NCBI RefSeq assembly: GCF_000159135.1
Contig: NZ_GG667520.1
Location: 205,468 to 269,467, forward strand
Source of the DNA: Corynebacterium striatum ATCC 6940
GTDB lineage: Bacteria > Actinomycetota > Actinomycetes > Mycobacteriales > Mycobacteriaceae
Direction: 5' to 3'
Length of the DNA stretch: 64,000 bases
The notes under the pieces were generated by a model. It saw only the letters and a program-made list of their open reading frames with translations, had not been told where the DNA came from and ran no database searches. This document shows, piece by piece, positions 36,758-46,336 of this stretch (positions are counted from its first letter, which is position 1; each line of letters starts with the position of its first letter). The translations under genes were made by a program, and so were the position numbers.

Positions 36758-39700
36758 ATGAGCAAAAGCGTTGGCGGCGTTTACCCCAAGGTTGATATGA
36801 CCGGCGGCTCGAGCCGTTTCCCAGACATGGAAGAAGTCGTCCAGAAATTCTGGAAGGAAGACGGAACTTTCCAGGCCAGCTTGGACCAGACCAAGGATTG
36901 CCCTGAGTACATCTTCTACGACGGTCCTCCCTTTGCTAATGGTTTGCCGCACTACGGCCACCTGTTGACGGGCTACGTCAAGGACATCGTTCCGCGTTAC
37001 CGCACCATGGCTGGCAATTACGTCCCGCGCGTCTTCGGCTGGGACACGCACGGCCTACCTGCAGAGCTGGAGGCTGAAAAGCAGCTCGGCATCACAGACA
37101 AGGGCCAGATCGAGGAGATGGGCCTCGAGAAGTTCAACGAATACTGCGAGAAATCCGTCATGCAGTACGCCGGCGAGTGGGAAGACTACGTCAACCGCCA
37201 AGCGCGCTGGGTGGACTTTGAAAACGGCTACAAGACCTTGGACATCGGCTACATGGAATCGGTCATGTGGGCATTCAAGGAGCTCTATGACAAGGGGCTT
37301 ATCTACCAGGGCTTCCGCGTCCTGCCTTACTCCTGGGCCGAGCACACCTCGCTGTCCAACCAGGAGACGCGCCTGGATGACTCCTACAAGATGCGGCAGG
37401 ACCCGACCCTGACCGTTACCTTCCCGGTCACCGGCGCGAAGCCTGGCTCCGCGGCCGAAAAGACCTTGTCCGAAAACGCTGAGCTTGGCGACGCCGCCTT
37501 CCTCGCTTGGACCACGACTCCTTGGACCCTGCCATCCAACTCGGCGCTGGCCGTCCACCCAGAGGTCAACTACGTGCTGTTCAAGGCCACCGACGGCGAT
37601 TTTGAGGGCAAGACCTTCGTCATGGCTGAGGCGCTGACCGGCACATTGGCTAAGGAACTCGGCGAGGTGGAAGTCCTGAAGAGCTTCCTTGGTAAGGACC
37701 TGGAGGGCTTTACCTACCAGCCAATTTTTGACTTCTTCCCAGACCTGGAGAATGCTTTCCAGGTAATCCTGGCGGATTACGTTACAACGGAAGACGGTAC
37801 TGGTGTTGTCCACCAGGCTCCGGCGTTTGGTGAAGACGATATGAACACCTGCCAGAAGTACGGCATTGAGCTGGTCATCCCGGTTGATGAGGACGGCGAG
37901 TTCACCTCTCAGGTCCCGCCTTATGAGGGCCAGCTTGTCTTTGATGCGAACAAGGACATCATCAAGGACCTGAAGGCTGCGGGCCGCGTGGTACGCCACG
38001 TGACCATCGAGCACTCCTACCCGCACTCCTGGCGCTCTGGTGAGCCGCTTATCTACAAGGCACTGCCGGCATGGTTTGTGAAGGTCACCGAGTTCCGCGA
38101 CCGCATGGTCGAGCTCAACCACAACGAGATCGAGTGGCTGCCAGAGCACATCCGCGACGGCCAGTTCGGGAAGTGGCTCGAGGGCGCGCGCGACTGGAAC
38201 ATCTCCCGCACCCGTTACTGGGGCGCGCCGATCCCGGCGTGGGTTTCGGATAACCCGGAGTACCCGCGCGTGGACGTCTACGGCTCGCTCGACGAGCTCG
38301 AGGCTGACTTCGGCGTGCGCCCGACGTCGCTGCACCGTCCGTACATCGACGAGCTGACTCGCCCGAACCCGGACGATCCAACTGGCAAGTCGATGATGGT
38401 TCGCGTTCCTGACGTTCTGGACTGCTGGTTCGAGTCCGGTTCCATGCCGTTTGCACAGAAGCACTACCCGTTTGAGAACAAGGAATGGTTCGAGACTCAC
38501 TCGCCGTCCGACTTCATCGTGGAGTACTCCGGCCAGACTCGCGGTTGGTTCTACGTCATGCACGTTCTGTCTACCGCGCTGTTTGACCGTCCGGCCTACA
38601 AGAAGGTCGTGGCGCACGGCATCGTGCTGGGCAACGATGGCCTGAAGATGTCGAAGTCCAAGGGCAACTACCCGAACGTCAACGAGGTCTTCGACCGCGA
38701 TGGTTCTGACGCTATGCGTTGGTTCCTGATGTCCAGCCCGATCCTGCGTGGTGGCAACCTCATCGTCACCGAGCAGGGTATCCGCGAGGGCGTGCGCCAG
38801 GCTATCCTGCCCATCTGGAACGCGTACACCTTCCTGCAGCTCTACGCGAGCCGCGAGGCCCGCTTCGACGTCTCCTCGAAGAACGTGCTTGACCGTTACA
38901 TCTTGGCCAAGACTCACGACCTCGTGGAGCGCACGAACGACGCCCTCGCGAACACCGACATCGCTGCGGCCACCGAGGAGGTACGTCACTTCGCGGACGT
39001 GCTCACCAACTGGTACGTGCGCCGTTCCCGCGACCGTTTTTGGGCGGGCGAGGAGCAGCACGAGGAGGCCTTCAACACGCTGTACACCGTGCTGGAGACC
39101 GTCACCCGCGTGGTGGCTCCGCTGCTGCCGCACGTGGCTGAGGTCATCTACCGCGGCCTGACCGGGGAGCGCTCTGTGCACCTGGCTTCCTACCCGAAGG
39201 CAGAGGACTACCCGGCAGAACCGAGCCTCGTGGCATCGATGGATGCCACGCGCGCTGTGGCTTCGGCGGCGTCGTCTGTGCGCAAGTCCAACAAGCTGCG
39301 CAACCGCCTCCCGCTGCCGAAGCTGACCGTGGCCATGGCTGATTCCGCGCAGCTCGCTGACTTTGCGGACATCATCCGCGATGAGGTCAATGTGAAGGAT
39401 GTTGTTCTCACTGATGATGTCGATTCCGTGGGCACCTTCGAGGTTGTCTGCAACGCTAAGGTCGCTGGCCCGCGCTTGGGCAAGGACGTCCAGCGCGCCA
39501 TCAAGAACCTGAAGGCGGGCAACTACGAGCGCCGCGGCGACGAGGTTGTTGTTGACGGCGATATCGTTCTGGGCGCTGATGAGTACACCGAGCGTCTGCA
39601 GGCGGCGAACCCGGCATCGACGGCGCGTATCGACGGCGTCGACGGCCTGGTTGTCTTGGACACCGAGGTCACCGAGGAGCTCGAGGCAGAAGGCTGGGCC

Positions 39701-39934
39701 GCCGACGTCATCCGCGGTCTCCAGGATGCCCGTAAGGCCGAGGACTTCGAGGTCTATGACCGCATTTCGGTGGTCTTGTCAGTTCCAGCTGACAAGGAAG
39801 AGTGGGCTAACCGCCACGCAGACCACATCGCGGCTGAGGTCCTGGCAACCGAATTCACCGTGGTCACCGAGCCTCTCGAGGGCCACCAGGTGGTCAAGGG
39901 CGCTACCGCAACCGTAAAACGCGTTAATGCTTAG
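36758..39934 (+). CDS. ileS: Isoleucyl-tRNA synthetase
   Basis: Protein of 1058 aa. ATG 36758 follows GAAGGAAG; an upstream in-frame ATG at 36674 lies inside the T-box and is rejected. Class I signature HYGH (65-68) and KMSKS (630-634) are clear, with [11 protein letters not shown] in the editing domain (CP1). The length and the LILR-type start match the long, eukaryote-like IleRS type common in actinobacteria, which is often mupirocin-tolerant. It charges tRNA-Ile. Confidence 0.96.
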   Translation: MSKSVGGVYPKVDMTGGSSRFPDMEEVVQKFWKEDGTFQASLDQTKDCPEYIFYDGPPFANGLPHYGHLLTGYVKDIVPRYRTMAGNYVPRVFGWDTHGLPAELEAEKQLGITDKGQIEEMGLEKFNEYCEKSVMQYAGEWEDYVNRQARWVDFENGYKTLDIGYMESVMWAFKELYDKGLIYQGFRVLPYSWAEHTSLSNQETRLDDSYKMRQDPTLTVTFPVTGAKPGSAAEKTLSENAELGDAAFLAWTTTPWTLPSNSALAVHPEVNYVLFKATDGDFEGKTFVMAEALTGTLAKELGEVEVLKSFLGKDLEGFTYQPIFDFFPDLENAFQVILADYVTTEDGTGVVHQAPAFGEDDMNTCQKYGIELVIPVDEDGEFTSQVPPYEGQLVFDANKDIIKDLKAAGRVVRHVTIEHSYPHSWRSGEPLIYKALPAWFVKVTEFRDRMVELNHNEIEWLPEHIRDGQFGKWLEGARDWNISRTRYWGAPIPAWVSDNPEYPRVDVYGSLDELEADFGVRPTSLHRPYIDELTRPNPDDPTGKSMMVRVPDVLDCWFESGSMPFAQKHYPFENKEWFETHSPSDFIVEYSGQTRGWFYVMHVLSTALFDRPAYKKVVAHGIVLGNDGLKMSKSKGNYPNVNEVFDRDGSDAMRWFLMSSPILRGGNLIVTEQGIREGVRQAILPIWNAYTFLQLYASREARFDVSSKNVLDRYILAKTHDLVERTNDALANTDIAAATEEVRHFADVLTNWYVRRSRDRFWAGEEQHEEAFNTLYTVLETVTRVVAPLLPHVAEVIYRGLTGERSVHLASYPKAEDYPAEPSLVASMDATRAVASAASSVRKSNKLRNRLPLPKLTVAMADSAQLADFADIIRDEVNVKDVVLTDDVDSVGTFEVVCNAKVAGPRLGKDVQRAIKNLKAGNYERRGDEVVVDGDIVLGADEYTERLQAANPASTARIDGVDGLVVLDTEVTEELEAEGWAADVIRGLQDARKAEDFEVYDRISVVLSVPADKEEWANRHADHIAAEVLATEFTVVTEPLEGHQVVKGATATVKRVNA

Positions 39935-39953
39935 AAACGTTAACGCTTAGAAA
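39922..39953 (+). repeat. 16-bp tandem duplication over the ileS stop codon
   Basis: CGTTAATGCTTAGAAA (39922-39937) is followed by CGTTAACGCTTAGAAA (39938-39953), differing by one base. The duplicated unit carries the stop codon, so a second stop-like TAG lies directly after the first. Confidence 0.8.
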
Positions 39954-39993
39954 AATGCCCGGAAAGGAAGACTTCCTTTCCGGGCATTTTTCT
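39952..39993. terminator. Strong bidirectional terminator between ileS and the MFS gene
   Basis: A near-perfect 18-bp palindrome (AAAATGCCCGGAAAGG and its complement, 39952-39990) is flanked by A and T runs on both sides, so it can end the convergent ileS and MFS transcripts. Confidence 0.9.
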
Positions 39994-40014
39994 GCATGCC
40001 GAGGGCATATGAAG

Positions 40015-41304
40015 CTATCGTCTAGTGCCTGGCAGGTGCGAGCGCCAGGCAAAGATGACGTTTACGAGGCAGACGAGCGCAAGGCAGCTGCCGATGATGA
40101 ACAAATTGCTAAAGGCCACGTAAGGTGCAAGCGCGCTAAACGCCATGGGGATAAAGAAGCCGGTATAGGAAATCGAGTAGTACACCGCAGTCAGGCCCGC
40201 AAGCTCGCGCTCGCCGGCGATGCGCTGGACCTCCGAAAGGCCAGCCACCAAAGCCAGGCCGTAGCCCGCGCCCATCGTTGCCGCAGCGGCAATGCCTAGC
40301 GGAAGCGAGAGCGTGTGCGCCGCAATCGCCGCGAGGAAAGCGCCGACCGTAATAACAGCCATCGCAATTGCAGAAGCGCGCGCCGACTTGTGCGTGTCGA
40401 TAAGGCGGCCGAGCATCTGCACGCCCACGCCGCAGCCCAGGGTGATAACCGTCATGAGACCTGAGAAAGCAATGGGGGTCTGGCCCGCGGACTTTGCAAG
40501 CAGCTGCGGAAGCAACGCATAAGCAGCACCCGCGCAGCCAAAGACCCACGGTGCCACCGGGACCACGACGCGCAGGAAGCGCTTGTGCGCGGCCGTCGGG
40601 ATGTGGAGCATCTCCAGCATCTCGCGGACGGTGAGGTCAAGGATGGTGGTCTTGACTGTGCCGTGGCTCGGCTGGCGGGTCTCCGGCGTATGGCTGAGCC
40701 AAACCGCGGTCACGAGGGTAATCAGGATATGCAGGACGTAGGCCAGGTGCGTCGGCCACGGGCCCCACTGCGCCAGCACCGAGGCAATGCCCGCACCCAC
40801 CAGGAAGCCAGCAGTCAAGCACAGCGACGCCTTGCGCGCACCGGCAGCAGGATCGCCACCCGCGCGGGATACCAGCTCTGTCACCCAAGTGGAACCTACC
40901 GCCATGACCAAGCCCAGCGCCATGCCACAGAGCACGCGACCCAATGCGATGATGAGCGGCTCATGCGGCGCGATGGAAAGCAAGAAAGACCCCATCAAAG
41001 ACAGGGGAGCGGCCGGCAAAAGGGTGGGTTTGCGTCCGATGAGGTCAGACAGCGGGCCGCCCACGAGCAGCGCTGGGATAATTCCCAGCACGTATGCGGC
41101 AAGTAGACCGTTGACGGTGACCTGCGAGAAGTTCGACGTCTCGCGGTACATCACCAGCAGCGGCGTGAACTCGTTGCCGCCCCAGGCCACAGCCACCATC
41201 GTCCCGGCCACGGGAAACCAGGAATGCTTGTTCACAAGGGGCTGAGATGTTTCCTTTTGAGCGGGCGTCTCGACTAGCGGGGTGGAGTGTGCAAAAACTG
41301 TCAC
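40015..41304 (-). CDS. MFS transporter
   Basis: Protein of 429 aa with 12 predicted membrane helices. Landmarks are the loop 2-3 motif GGPLSDLIGRKP after helix 2 and MALGLVMAVGSTWVTELVSRAG in the N-terminal half. The centre (about 210-235) is a cytoplasmic loop. Substrate unknown; the tight link to a GntR-type regulator (4-bp overlap) suggests inducible export or uptake of a small organic compound. Confidence 0.85.
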   Translation of the reverse strand: MTVFAHSTPLVETPAQKETSQPLVNKHSWFPVAGTMVAVAWGGNEFTPLLVMYRETSNFSQVTVNGLLAAYVLGIIPALLVGGPLSDLIGRKPTLLPAAPLSLMGSFLLSIAPHEPLIIALGRVLCGMALGLVMAVGSTWVTELVSRAGGDPAAGARKASLCLTAGFLVGAGIASVLAQWGPWPTHLAYVLHILITLVTAVWLSHTPETRQPSHGTVKTTILDLTVREMLEMLHIPTAAHKRFLRVVVPVAPWVFGCAGAAYALLPQLLAKSAGQTPIAFSGLMTVITLGCGVGVQMLGRLIDTHKSARASAIAMAVITVGAFLAAIAAHTLSLPLGIAAAATMGAGYGLALVAGLSEVQRIAGERELAGLTAVYYSISYTGFFIPMAFSALAPYVAFSNLFIIGSCLALVCLVNVIFAWRSHLPGTRR

Positions 41305-41942
41305 AGTTGTTTCCTTGAAGTTGTCAGATGGTCGTCGAGTTCGGTGAGATACGTGTCGATGTCGCCGGCCCGGAGGGCGTCGGCAAGCAAGCGATGCTGC
41401 GCGACGAACGCGCGGGCACGCGCCACATTGCGCCCAATGGCGGTCGCAGTGAAACGCTGCTGACGCTCGCGCAGGGAGTGGCCAAGGCTAGCTAGCAGGC
41501 TATTTCCACCGTTGTCCATGATGGTTTGGTGGAAACGTGCGTCGAGGCGGGTGTAGGTGCGCAGGTCCTCGGCGTCGAGAGCCGCGGACTGTTCCTCGAT
41601 GGTGGCGTCCAAGCAGTCCGCAATCACAGTTCGCTCGGTGTCGTCGAGGCTGCAGATGTGGCGGGCAGAGTGCTCGTCGACAAGCATGCGTGCCTCGTAG
41701 ACCTCGCGAATCTCGCGCGGGCTAATCGGCACCACCAGGGCGCCGCGCTTGGGGTAGAGCTTGAGGAATCCTTCTACCTCGAGGCGAAGAAATGCCTCAC
41801 GCATGGGGGTACGGCTCATGCCCAGTTCGGCGGCGATGGCTGCCTCGGAGAGCATTTCTGAATCATCAATGTCGCCGTCAATGATGGCGCGCTTGACGTA
41901 TTCATAGGCGCGCTCCGCGGCTGGCGTGCTTACATTCTGCAT
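41301..41942 (-). CDS. GntR-family (FCD subfamily) regulator of the MFS gene
   Basis: Protein of 213 aa from ATG 41942; the in-frame ATG 41957 is the alternative. The N-terminal winged helix is MLSEAAIAAELGMSRTPMREAFLRLEVEGFL, cut here to its core: SEAAIAAELGMSRTPMREAF. The C-terminal FCD domain (about 90-205) includes DARFHQTIMDNGGN, with Asp and His residues that bind metal or ligand. It overlaps the transporter by 4 bp and probably controls it and itself through a palindrome at its own start. Confidence 0.85.
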   Translation of the reverse strand: MQNVSTPAAERAYEYVKRAIIDGDIDDSEMLSEAAIAAELGMSRTPMREAFLRLEVEGFLKLYPKRGALVVPISPREIREVYEARMLVDEHSARHICSLDDTERTVIADCLDATIEEQSAALDAEDLRTYTRLDARFHQTIMDNGGNSLLASLGHSLRERQQRFTATAIGRNVARARAFVAQHRLLADALRAGDIDTYLTELDDHLTTSRKQL

Positions 41943-41950
41943 GCATTCAT

Positions 41951-41962
41951 CTTGCATACAAG
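41951..41962. promoter_or_regulatory. Candidate GntR operator
   Basis: CTTGCATACAAG is a near-perfect palindrome like the TTGTATACAA-type sites bound by FCD regulators. It sits a few bases upstream of, or across, the regulator start, with a CAAGAT -10-like box inside, which suggests autoregulation. Confidence 0.5.
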
Positions 41963-42116
41963 AGCGCCTTGCTGTCTAGAAAATAGCTAAATTCGTGAGA
42001 TATCGATCGCCAAAACCTCAAGTGAGACCCACACGACTCCCGGTATAGAATGACCGCTTGCGAAAGAACGCCTCCTCGCTCCTGGTGGTGTCGTGGCATT
42101 GCGAAGGCCCTAAGAT

Positions 42117-42132
42117 TAGGACGCATGTTCTA
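42117..42132. promoter_or_regulatory. Candidate LexA (SOS) box at dinB
   Basis: TAGGACGCATGTTCTA matches 12 of 16 positions of the corynebacterial SOS consensus TCGAACANNTGTTCGA, with the right half GTTC intact. It overlaps the -10 box TAAACT (42131-42136). Confidence 0.4.
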
Positions 42133-42143
42133 AACTGGTGTGC

Positions 42144-43535
42144 ATGCAACGCTGGGTCTTACACATCGACATGGATGCCTTTTTCGCATCCGTCGAACAG
42201 CTGACCCGGCCGACCCTGCGTGGGCGCCCCGTCCTCGTGGCCGGCGTTGGCGGACGCGGCGTCGTCGCCGGCGCGTCCTATGAGGCCCGCGCTTTCGGGG
42301 TGCACTCGGCCATGCCGACATTCCGCGCGCAGCAGTTGGTTGGCCTGCGCGGCGTGGTGGTGCAGCCGCGGCACGTGGTGTATTCAGCGGCGTCGAAAAA
42401 AGTATTCAAGATTCTCGCCGAGCACGTGGGTCTCATCGAGCAGCTCTCCATCGACGAGGCTTTCATGGAGCCCGAGGCACTCGTTGGTGCCACGGCCGAA
42501 GAGGTCAAGGAGTGGGCGGATAATCTGCGCGAGTTGATTCGTGAGGAGACCGGCCTGCCTAGCTCCATCGGGGCGGGCGCGGGCAAGCAGTTTGCCAAAA
42601 TTGGCTCTGGCGAGGCGAAGCCTGACGGCACCTTTGTTATCCCGGTGGAGAAGCAATTGGAGATCCTCCATCCACTTCCCGTGGGCAAGCTGTGGGGAGT
42701 AGGGCCGGTGACGCGGACAAAGCTTTCGGCAATTGGGGTGGAGACCATCGGGCAGTTGGCGGCGATGTCGCAGAAGGAAGTGGAGATTTCCCTCGGCGCC
42801 ACGGTTGGCATGGGCTTGTGGAAACTGGCGCAAGGCATTGATGACAGGGTCGTGGCCCCGCGTGCGGTGGCCAAGCAGATCTCCACGGAGCACACTTATT
42901 CCAAGGATCTGCTCACGGTGGGTGCGGTGGATGCGGCCATCACCAGGGCTGCCGAAGGCGCACATCGACGCCTGCTTCGCGACGGCCGTGGTGCCCGCAC
43001 CGTCTCGGTCAAGTTGCGCATGGCGGACTTTCACATCGAATCGCGTTCGGCGACCTTGCCTTATGCCACCGATGATCTGGAAACCCTCAAGGCCACGGCT
43101 TTTAAGCTGGCTCGGTATCCCGACGAACTCGGGCCCATCCGCTTGGTCGGAGTAAGCTACTCGGGGCTGGAGACTGCCCGCCAGGACGTACTGTTTCCCG
43201 AGCTGGACCGAGTGGTGGTGCGCCCGCCGAGCAAAGCCGATGACGATTACGAGGCTGGCGTGTCCGACAACTCGCTGGATACCTCCCGTGTGGAAATCAG
43301 TATCGAGGACGAGCCCGATACGTCTTGGCGGGCTACCCAGGACGTCTATCACCCAGACTATGGCCACGGCTGGATTCAAGGTGCAGGCCACGGTGTGGTG
43401 AGCGTGCGATTCGAAACGCGCGCCACAGGGCCAGGTCGCACCAAGTCCTTCGCGGCCGATGATCCCGATCTGGTGCCGGCCGACCCCCTAGAGTCGCTGG
43501 CCTGGCCGGAGTTGTTTGCGGAGTTAGAGGACTAG
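42144..43535 (+). CDS. dinB: Y-family DNA polymerase IV (DinB)
   Basis: Protein of 463 aa from ATG 42144; TAAACT ends 7 nt upstream, so leaderless. Metal ligands are Asp9 in HIDMDAFFASVEQ and Asp104-Glu105 in SIDEAF. The palm, thumb (LWGVGPVTRTKL helix-hairpin-helix) and little-finger (ARTVSVKLRMADF) domains are intact. An extra acidic C-terminal domain (about 375-463) with WRATQDVYHPDYGHGW is typical of actinobacterial DinB. It performs translesion synthesis. Confidence 0.92.
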   Translation: MQRWVLHIDMDAFFASVEQLTRPTLRGRPVLVAGVGGRGVVAGASYEARAFGVHSAMPTFRAQQLVGLRGVVVQPRHVVYSAASKKVFKILAEHVGLIEQLSIDEAFMEPEALVGATAEEVKEWADNLRELIREETGLPSSIGAGAGKQFAKIGSGEAKPDGTFVIPVEKQLEILHPLPVGKLWGVGPVTRTKLSAIGVETIGQLAAMSQKEVEISLGATVGMGLWKLAQGIDDRVVAPRAVAKQISTEHTYSKDLLTVGAVDAAITRAAEGAHRRLLRDGRGARTVSVKLRMADFHIESRSATLPYATDDLETLKATAFKLARYPDELGPIRLVGVSYSGLETARQDVLFPELDRVVVRPPSKADDDYEAGVSDNSLDTSRVEISIEDEPDTSWRATQDVYHPDYGHGWIQGAGHGVVSVRFETRATGPGRTKSFAADDPDLVPADPLESLAWPELFAELED

Positions 43536-44449
43536 CGCGCGTACTGCTTAGGTGCGACGGCGGTCTCAAAAACCTTCACCACGGGCGTGCCCGTGGCCAA
43601 GGCTGCGGCCAACAGGATGCGTGCCTGTCCTGGGCGAAACTCGCCAGCATTGACCGCGCCTTTGTCCGCCAAGGTGGCGCCGCCGCCGGCCCCGCCATAG
43701 GCCAGCGAGGTCTTGCCATAAGGCACACGCGTGCTGACGACGACCGAGATGCCCGCATCGAGCGCGCGGGCCACGCCTTCGCCCATCCCTGCCCCCATGT
43801 TGCCTGAACCCAAGCCTTCGATGACGAGGCCGGCAAAGTGGGAGGAAGCGGCGTCGACAAGCACGGCTTCAGCGCCCGGATACGCGGCAAGGATGGCTAC
43901 TGGGTGCTGCGCCAGCGCAGCCAGGGGGAGGGGGAAGATGCTGCCTTCGCCCACAGGCATCGACTCGAAACCGTTGAGATGGAAGGTGTGGTTCTTGCGG
44001 GCACCGCGCGCCGGGATGGTCATGCCGCCGAACTGGATGAAGACGCCGGGCTGGGCCTGTTTGATGAGCGCGACAGCGTCCTGGAGATTGCGCGGGCCAT
44101 CGCCGTTTGGGTGATCGAATGAGCGCTGCGCGCCGGTCAACACCACCGGCTTCGTGCCGGGATCGAAGATAGACAGCGCCATGGCTGTCTCTTCCATGGA
44201 GTCGGTGCCATGGGTGATGAGGATTCCCTCGACCTCGGCACGGTGGAGCAACTCGTGGACCGTGGCAAGCAGCTCATCGAGGTCCTCCAACGTGATGGAA
44301 CTGGAGTCGAGCTGGCGGAACTCGATGACCTCGATGTCGGCGTCAAGGGAATCCGCGAGTTGTTGGCCGCTTACGGTAGGGACCAGAGAGCCGTCTTCTT
44401 GGGTGGTGCACGCGATGGTGCCGCCGGTGGCGATGAGTGCGATAGTCAT
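43532..44449 (-). CDS. ansA: L-asparaginase
   Basis: Protein of 305 aa, slightly short for the family. Both catalytic threonine motifs are present: ATGGTI (Thr11 region) and THGTDSMEETA (79-89). GAQRSFDHPNGDGPRNL supports the fold. No signal peptide, so cytoplasmic. It hydrolyses asparagine to aspartate and ammonia. TAGTGT ends 7 nt before the ATG. It overlaps dinB by 4 bp tail to tail. Confidence 0.9.
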   Translation of the reverse strand: MTIALIATGGTIACTTQEDGSLVPTVSGQQLADSLDADIEVIEFRQLDSSSITLEDLDELLATVHELLHRAEVEGILITHGTDSMEETAMALSIFDPGTKPVVLTGAQRSFDHPNGDGPRNLQDAVALIKQAQPGVFIQFGGMTIPARGARKNHTFHLNGFESMPVGEGSIFPLPLAALAQHPVAILAAYPGAEAVLVDAASSHFAGLVIEGLGSGNMGAGMGEGVARALDAGISVVVSTRVPYGKTSLAYGGAGGGATLADKGAVNAGEFRPGQARILLAAALATGTPVVKVFETAVAPKQYAR

Positions 44450-44588
44450 GGCTTACACACTAGCGTTGAGCCTAAAAGGCCGTCTCGCTGGGCGCGGGTC
44501 GCCCTGAAATGGATGGGGCGTGGGTAGTGTGGTGTAAAGAACTGCGACGTCGGGTGTGGCGTCGCGAAACCCAACGTGAGGAGAAAAA

Positions 44589-45215
44589 GTGAAGTTCACC
44601 AAGCTCAGCGCCGCGATTATGGCAGTGAGCGCTGCTACCGCATTGGCAGCCTGCTCTTCTTCCGATGAAGTTGAAAAAGCTGGCCCAGCAACTATTGAGA
44701 AGAGGCCGAGCTCCGAAGAAACCTCGATTGCCTCCGCAGAAATCCCAGACGCAGCGGCACTGAATGCCATCCTGGCTAAGGCAACTGACCCCAACGTGCC
44801 GGTGGAGGAGAAGACCAAGACCGTACAGGGCTCGGAGCAGGCTCCGGAGCTTTTCGACGTCATGGCTGCATCGCAGGCCGAGTCCGGCGCTGTCTTTGAG
44901 GTCGTGGACCCAGTTCTGCCTGGTTACACCCCGGAGTCGGCGCTAGCCACCGTGAACTTCTCCACCCCTGACGGCCAGGGACAGACTGCGGACCAGGTTG
45001 AGTTCGTCTTTGAGGACGGCGATTGGAAGCTGTCGAAGAACTGGGCTTGTATCTTGGTCTCCAACATCGTCCCTCCGGAGCAGGTTCCGCCGATGTGCGC
45101 TGATACTGCTGGCGGTGCGGGCGCTCCTGCCGAGGGCGCACCGGCTGAAGGCGCTCCTGCTGAAGGCGCTCCTGCTGAGGGCGAGGTCCCACCAGCAGAG
45201 GCACCAGCGCAGTAA
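44589..45215 (+). CDS. Secreted lipoprotein with C-terminal APAEG repeats, function unknown
   Basis: Protein of 208 aa from GTG 44589 with GAGGAG upstream. The signal peptide ends in the lipobox LAAC (Cys22). The body (about 45-175) shows NTF2/low-molecular-weight-lipoprotein-like features (WKLSKNWACILVS), common in corynebacterial and mycobacterial secreted proteins. The C-terminus is a tandem GAPAE repeat ending in Pro/Ala, likely a wall-spanning flexible tail. It is close to lspA, which would process it. Confidence 0.75.
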   Translation: MKFTKLSAAIMAVSAATALAACSSSDEVEKAGPATIEKRPSSEETSIASAEIPDAAALNAILAKATDPNVPVEEKTKTVQGSEQAPELFDVMAASQAESGAVFEVVDPVLPGYTPESALATVNFSTPDGQGQTADQVEFVFEDGDWKLSKNWACILVSNIVPPEQVPPMCADTAGGAGAPAEGAPAEGAPAEGAPAEGEVPPAEAPAQ

Positions 45216-45220
45216 GAAAT

Positions 45221-45246
45221 ATCCGGGCTGTGGCCCGGATCTTTTG
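45221..45246 (+). terminator. Intrinsic terminator of the APAEG lipoprotein gene
   Basis: Perfect 8-bp stem ATCCGGGC/GCCCGGAT (45221-45228 with 45233-45240), loop TGTG, then CTTTTG. Confidence 0.85.
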
Positions 45247-45264
45247 TTGGATCGGTGGCCCGGT

Positions 45265-45330
45265 GTGCATTCGAACCATCGTTTAGGCCCCGCGGCGGCG
45301 GGAGCGAGCACAAAGATGGTCCGAATACAC
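45265..45330 (-). ncRNA. Long wobble-paired hairpin downstream of the minus-strand lipoprotein gene
   Basis: Arms 45265-45280 and 45315-45330 match over 16 positions with two differences. On the + strand both differences are A-C mismatches; on the - strand both become G-U pairs, so the - strand RNA can form an unbroken 16-bp stem. The 34-nt loop contains a GC-rich inner stem (CCCCGC/GGCGGG). It starts 4 nt after the minus gene stop. There is no T run, so it may be a 3' end stabiliser, a Rho-type signal or a structured RNA. Confidence 0.5.
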
Positions 45331-45334
45331 GCGG

Positions 45335-46294
45335 CTACTCAGCTGGGGTGAACTGCAGATCCGTTGTGGTCGACTGCACCACGCGCAGATCGGAGTCCTC
45401 GGTGCCGTAGATGATTTTGGTGTCGATGGAAACATCGCCGTCGGTAGGCAGCGGCTGCTTCAGATCCACGGTGAGCTCGCCCTTGGAATCCGTCGTGGAG
45501 CTTAAGACCTTAAGCTCCTTGTTTGCTAGGTCCGTTCCCTCCGCCTGGCCTTCGAAAGACAAGGCGCCCAGCGAAGGGCGCTGCTGCACTGAAACATCCA
45601 GCTTGACCACATCGCCGGCCAGCTCTTTCATCGTGTAGGTAGTGGTCTGCAGCAACGTCGACTCACCCGCAACGCGGGACTCCACGGTCCACTTCGCGCC
45701 CCTGCCAATCGCATCCTCAGGGAACACCACCGGCAGAGAAGTCAGCTTCATAATCGCCTGCTCGGTAATGCCGCGGGCCTCGTCGGTGCCACCCTGCGGT
45801 GCCGCCAAACGCAGCGAAGACATCTGGCCTGAGTCCACCGCACGCCAGCCAAACTGGAAGCCCTCGCCGCTCGCTGCATCAGCATCACCGGAGTACTCCG
45901 GCACGCCGGTTGAGCCAAAGACATTGCGGGTAGCTGGCAGCTGGCCTTCGACGTTCTCCGTAGCCTTGTCCACGCTGACCTCTAGTGGGAGAGTGGTGGT
46001 CGCGGATTTGACCTTGGCAGGATTGAAATCCTGCGCCGCGGAGGACTTAAGCAGGTCTTGGCTAAAACCTTCCGAGACGGTGTACTTAATTTTTTGCTCT
46101 GCATCGAGGTCATTGAAAGTCAGCACGCGCTTTTCCCCGATGCCGGTGGATTCAACGGTGATGCGCGGGGCGTCGACAGGCAGGCCCACGGGCTCTTCGA
46201 CGCTGGGTGCCGGCTTTTCATAGGAGCACGCGGCGAGCGGAGCGGCGCTAAGGGCGAGGATGGAAACTGCGGCTAAAGCTTTAACACGGAACAC
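45335..46294 (-). CDS. Secreted lipoprotein, function unknown (possible DUF6263)
   Basis: Protein of 319 aa from GTG 46294. The signal peptide with lipobox LAAC (Cys23) is short and clean; a longer frame to 46420 crosses lspA and is rejected. The mature part is beta-rich with GEKRVLTFNDL and a repeat-like pattern of about 100 residues. I suspect the DUF6263 lipoprotein family but am not certain. TAATTT ends 8 nt before the GTG. It is divergent from lspA, 42 bp apart. Confidence 0.7.
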   Translation of the reverse strand: MFRVKALAAVSILALSAAPLAACSYEKPAPSVEEPVGLPVDAPRITVESTGIGEKRVLTFNDLDAEQKIKYTVSEGFSQDLLKSSAAQDFNPAKVKSATTTLPLEVSVDKATENVEGQLPATRNVFGSTGVPEYSGDADAASGEGFQFGWRAVDSGQMSSLRLAAPQGGTDEARGITEQAIMKLTSLPVVFPEDAIGRGAKWTVESRVAGESTLLQTTTYTMKELAGDVVKLDVSVQQRPSLGALSFEGQAEGTDLANKELKVLSSTTDSKGELTVDLKQPLPTDGDVSIDTKIIYGTEDSDLRVVQSTTTDLQFTPAE

Positions 46295-46336
46295 AGTATT
46301 CCAAATTACCGGAAGGGGGTGTTTAGAATGATTCGG

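Noticed and set aside
45250..45330. tRNA gene on the minus strand (a GGTTCGAA T-loop-like string is present)
   Set aside because: No acceptor stem, D-arm or anticodon arm can be built; the segment is one long hairpin.
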